DNA of 5,486 nt from an uncultured Eubacteriales bacterium. GTDB lineage: Bacteria; Bacillota; Clostridia; Lachnospirales; CAG-274. Made by a program: the position numbers and the translations under genes. Location of the stretch: NCBI GenBank assembly GCA_902497185.1, contig CABVEG010000135.1:1-5486 (forward strand), in the 5' to 3' direction. This document shows, piece after piece, positions 5,472 to 5,486 of this stretch (the stretch's first letter is position 1; the number at the start of each line of letters is the position of its first letter). The notes under the pieces were generated by a model. It saw nothing but the letters and a program-made list of their open reading frames with translations. It was not told the DNA's origin and ran no database searches.

Positions 5472-5486
5472 TCAACCTAAATGTAG

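Noticed and set aside
5395..5484. C-terminal end of an upstream gene such as feoB entering from the right edge
   Set aside because: One minus-strand frame is open for about 30 codons, but it crosses the palindromic repeat and shows no FeoB-like sequence.

Overview
The window is a chromosomal stretch of an AT-rich Gram-positive bacterium. The class Clostridia is most likely and Lachnospiraceae plausible. The basis is A+T-rich coding sequence, strong AAGGAG-type ribosome binding sites, TTGACA/TATAAT-type promoters, a T-box riboswitch on an aminoacyl-tRNA synthetase gene, and a FeoB-associated cysteine-rich small protein. No rRNA, tRNA, CRISPR or transposase gene is visible.

All three confident genes lie on the minus strand, so transcription runs from high to low coordinates. 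From the right: a short intergenic stretch (5358-5486) with a nested palindrome; a 53-residue membrane-anchored Cys-rich protein (5196-5357); a strong promoter directly abutting its stop codon, with a 17-nt palindrome inside the promoter; a roughly 110-nt leader containing a strong intrinsic terminator and a possible leader peptide; a MATE-family multidrug/Na+ antiporter gene (3699-5051); a promoter and an isoleucine-specific T-box leader (about 3346-3636); ileS, encoding a 1038-residue isoleucyl-tRNA synthetase (158-3274); and a dense block of back-to-back perfect hairpins (5-149) filling the space after ileS.

The three genes do not look like one functional operon. They look like tandem, separately promoted units. 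I see no convincing terminator directly after the small gene or after the MATE gene. Instead, each following unit starts with a 5' leader carrying its own conditional-looking terminator, so upstream read-through should meet an attenuator before the next gene. ileS should be induced when tRNA-Ile is uncharged (specifier codon AUC). The signal for the MATE leader is unknown and is the least explained part of the window. The other unexplained structure is the hairpin block downstream of ileS, one hairpin of which shares a 17/20-base core with a hairpin just upstream of the ileS ribosome binding site.
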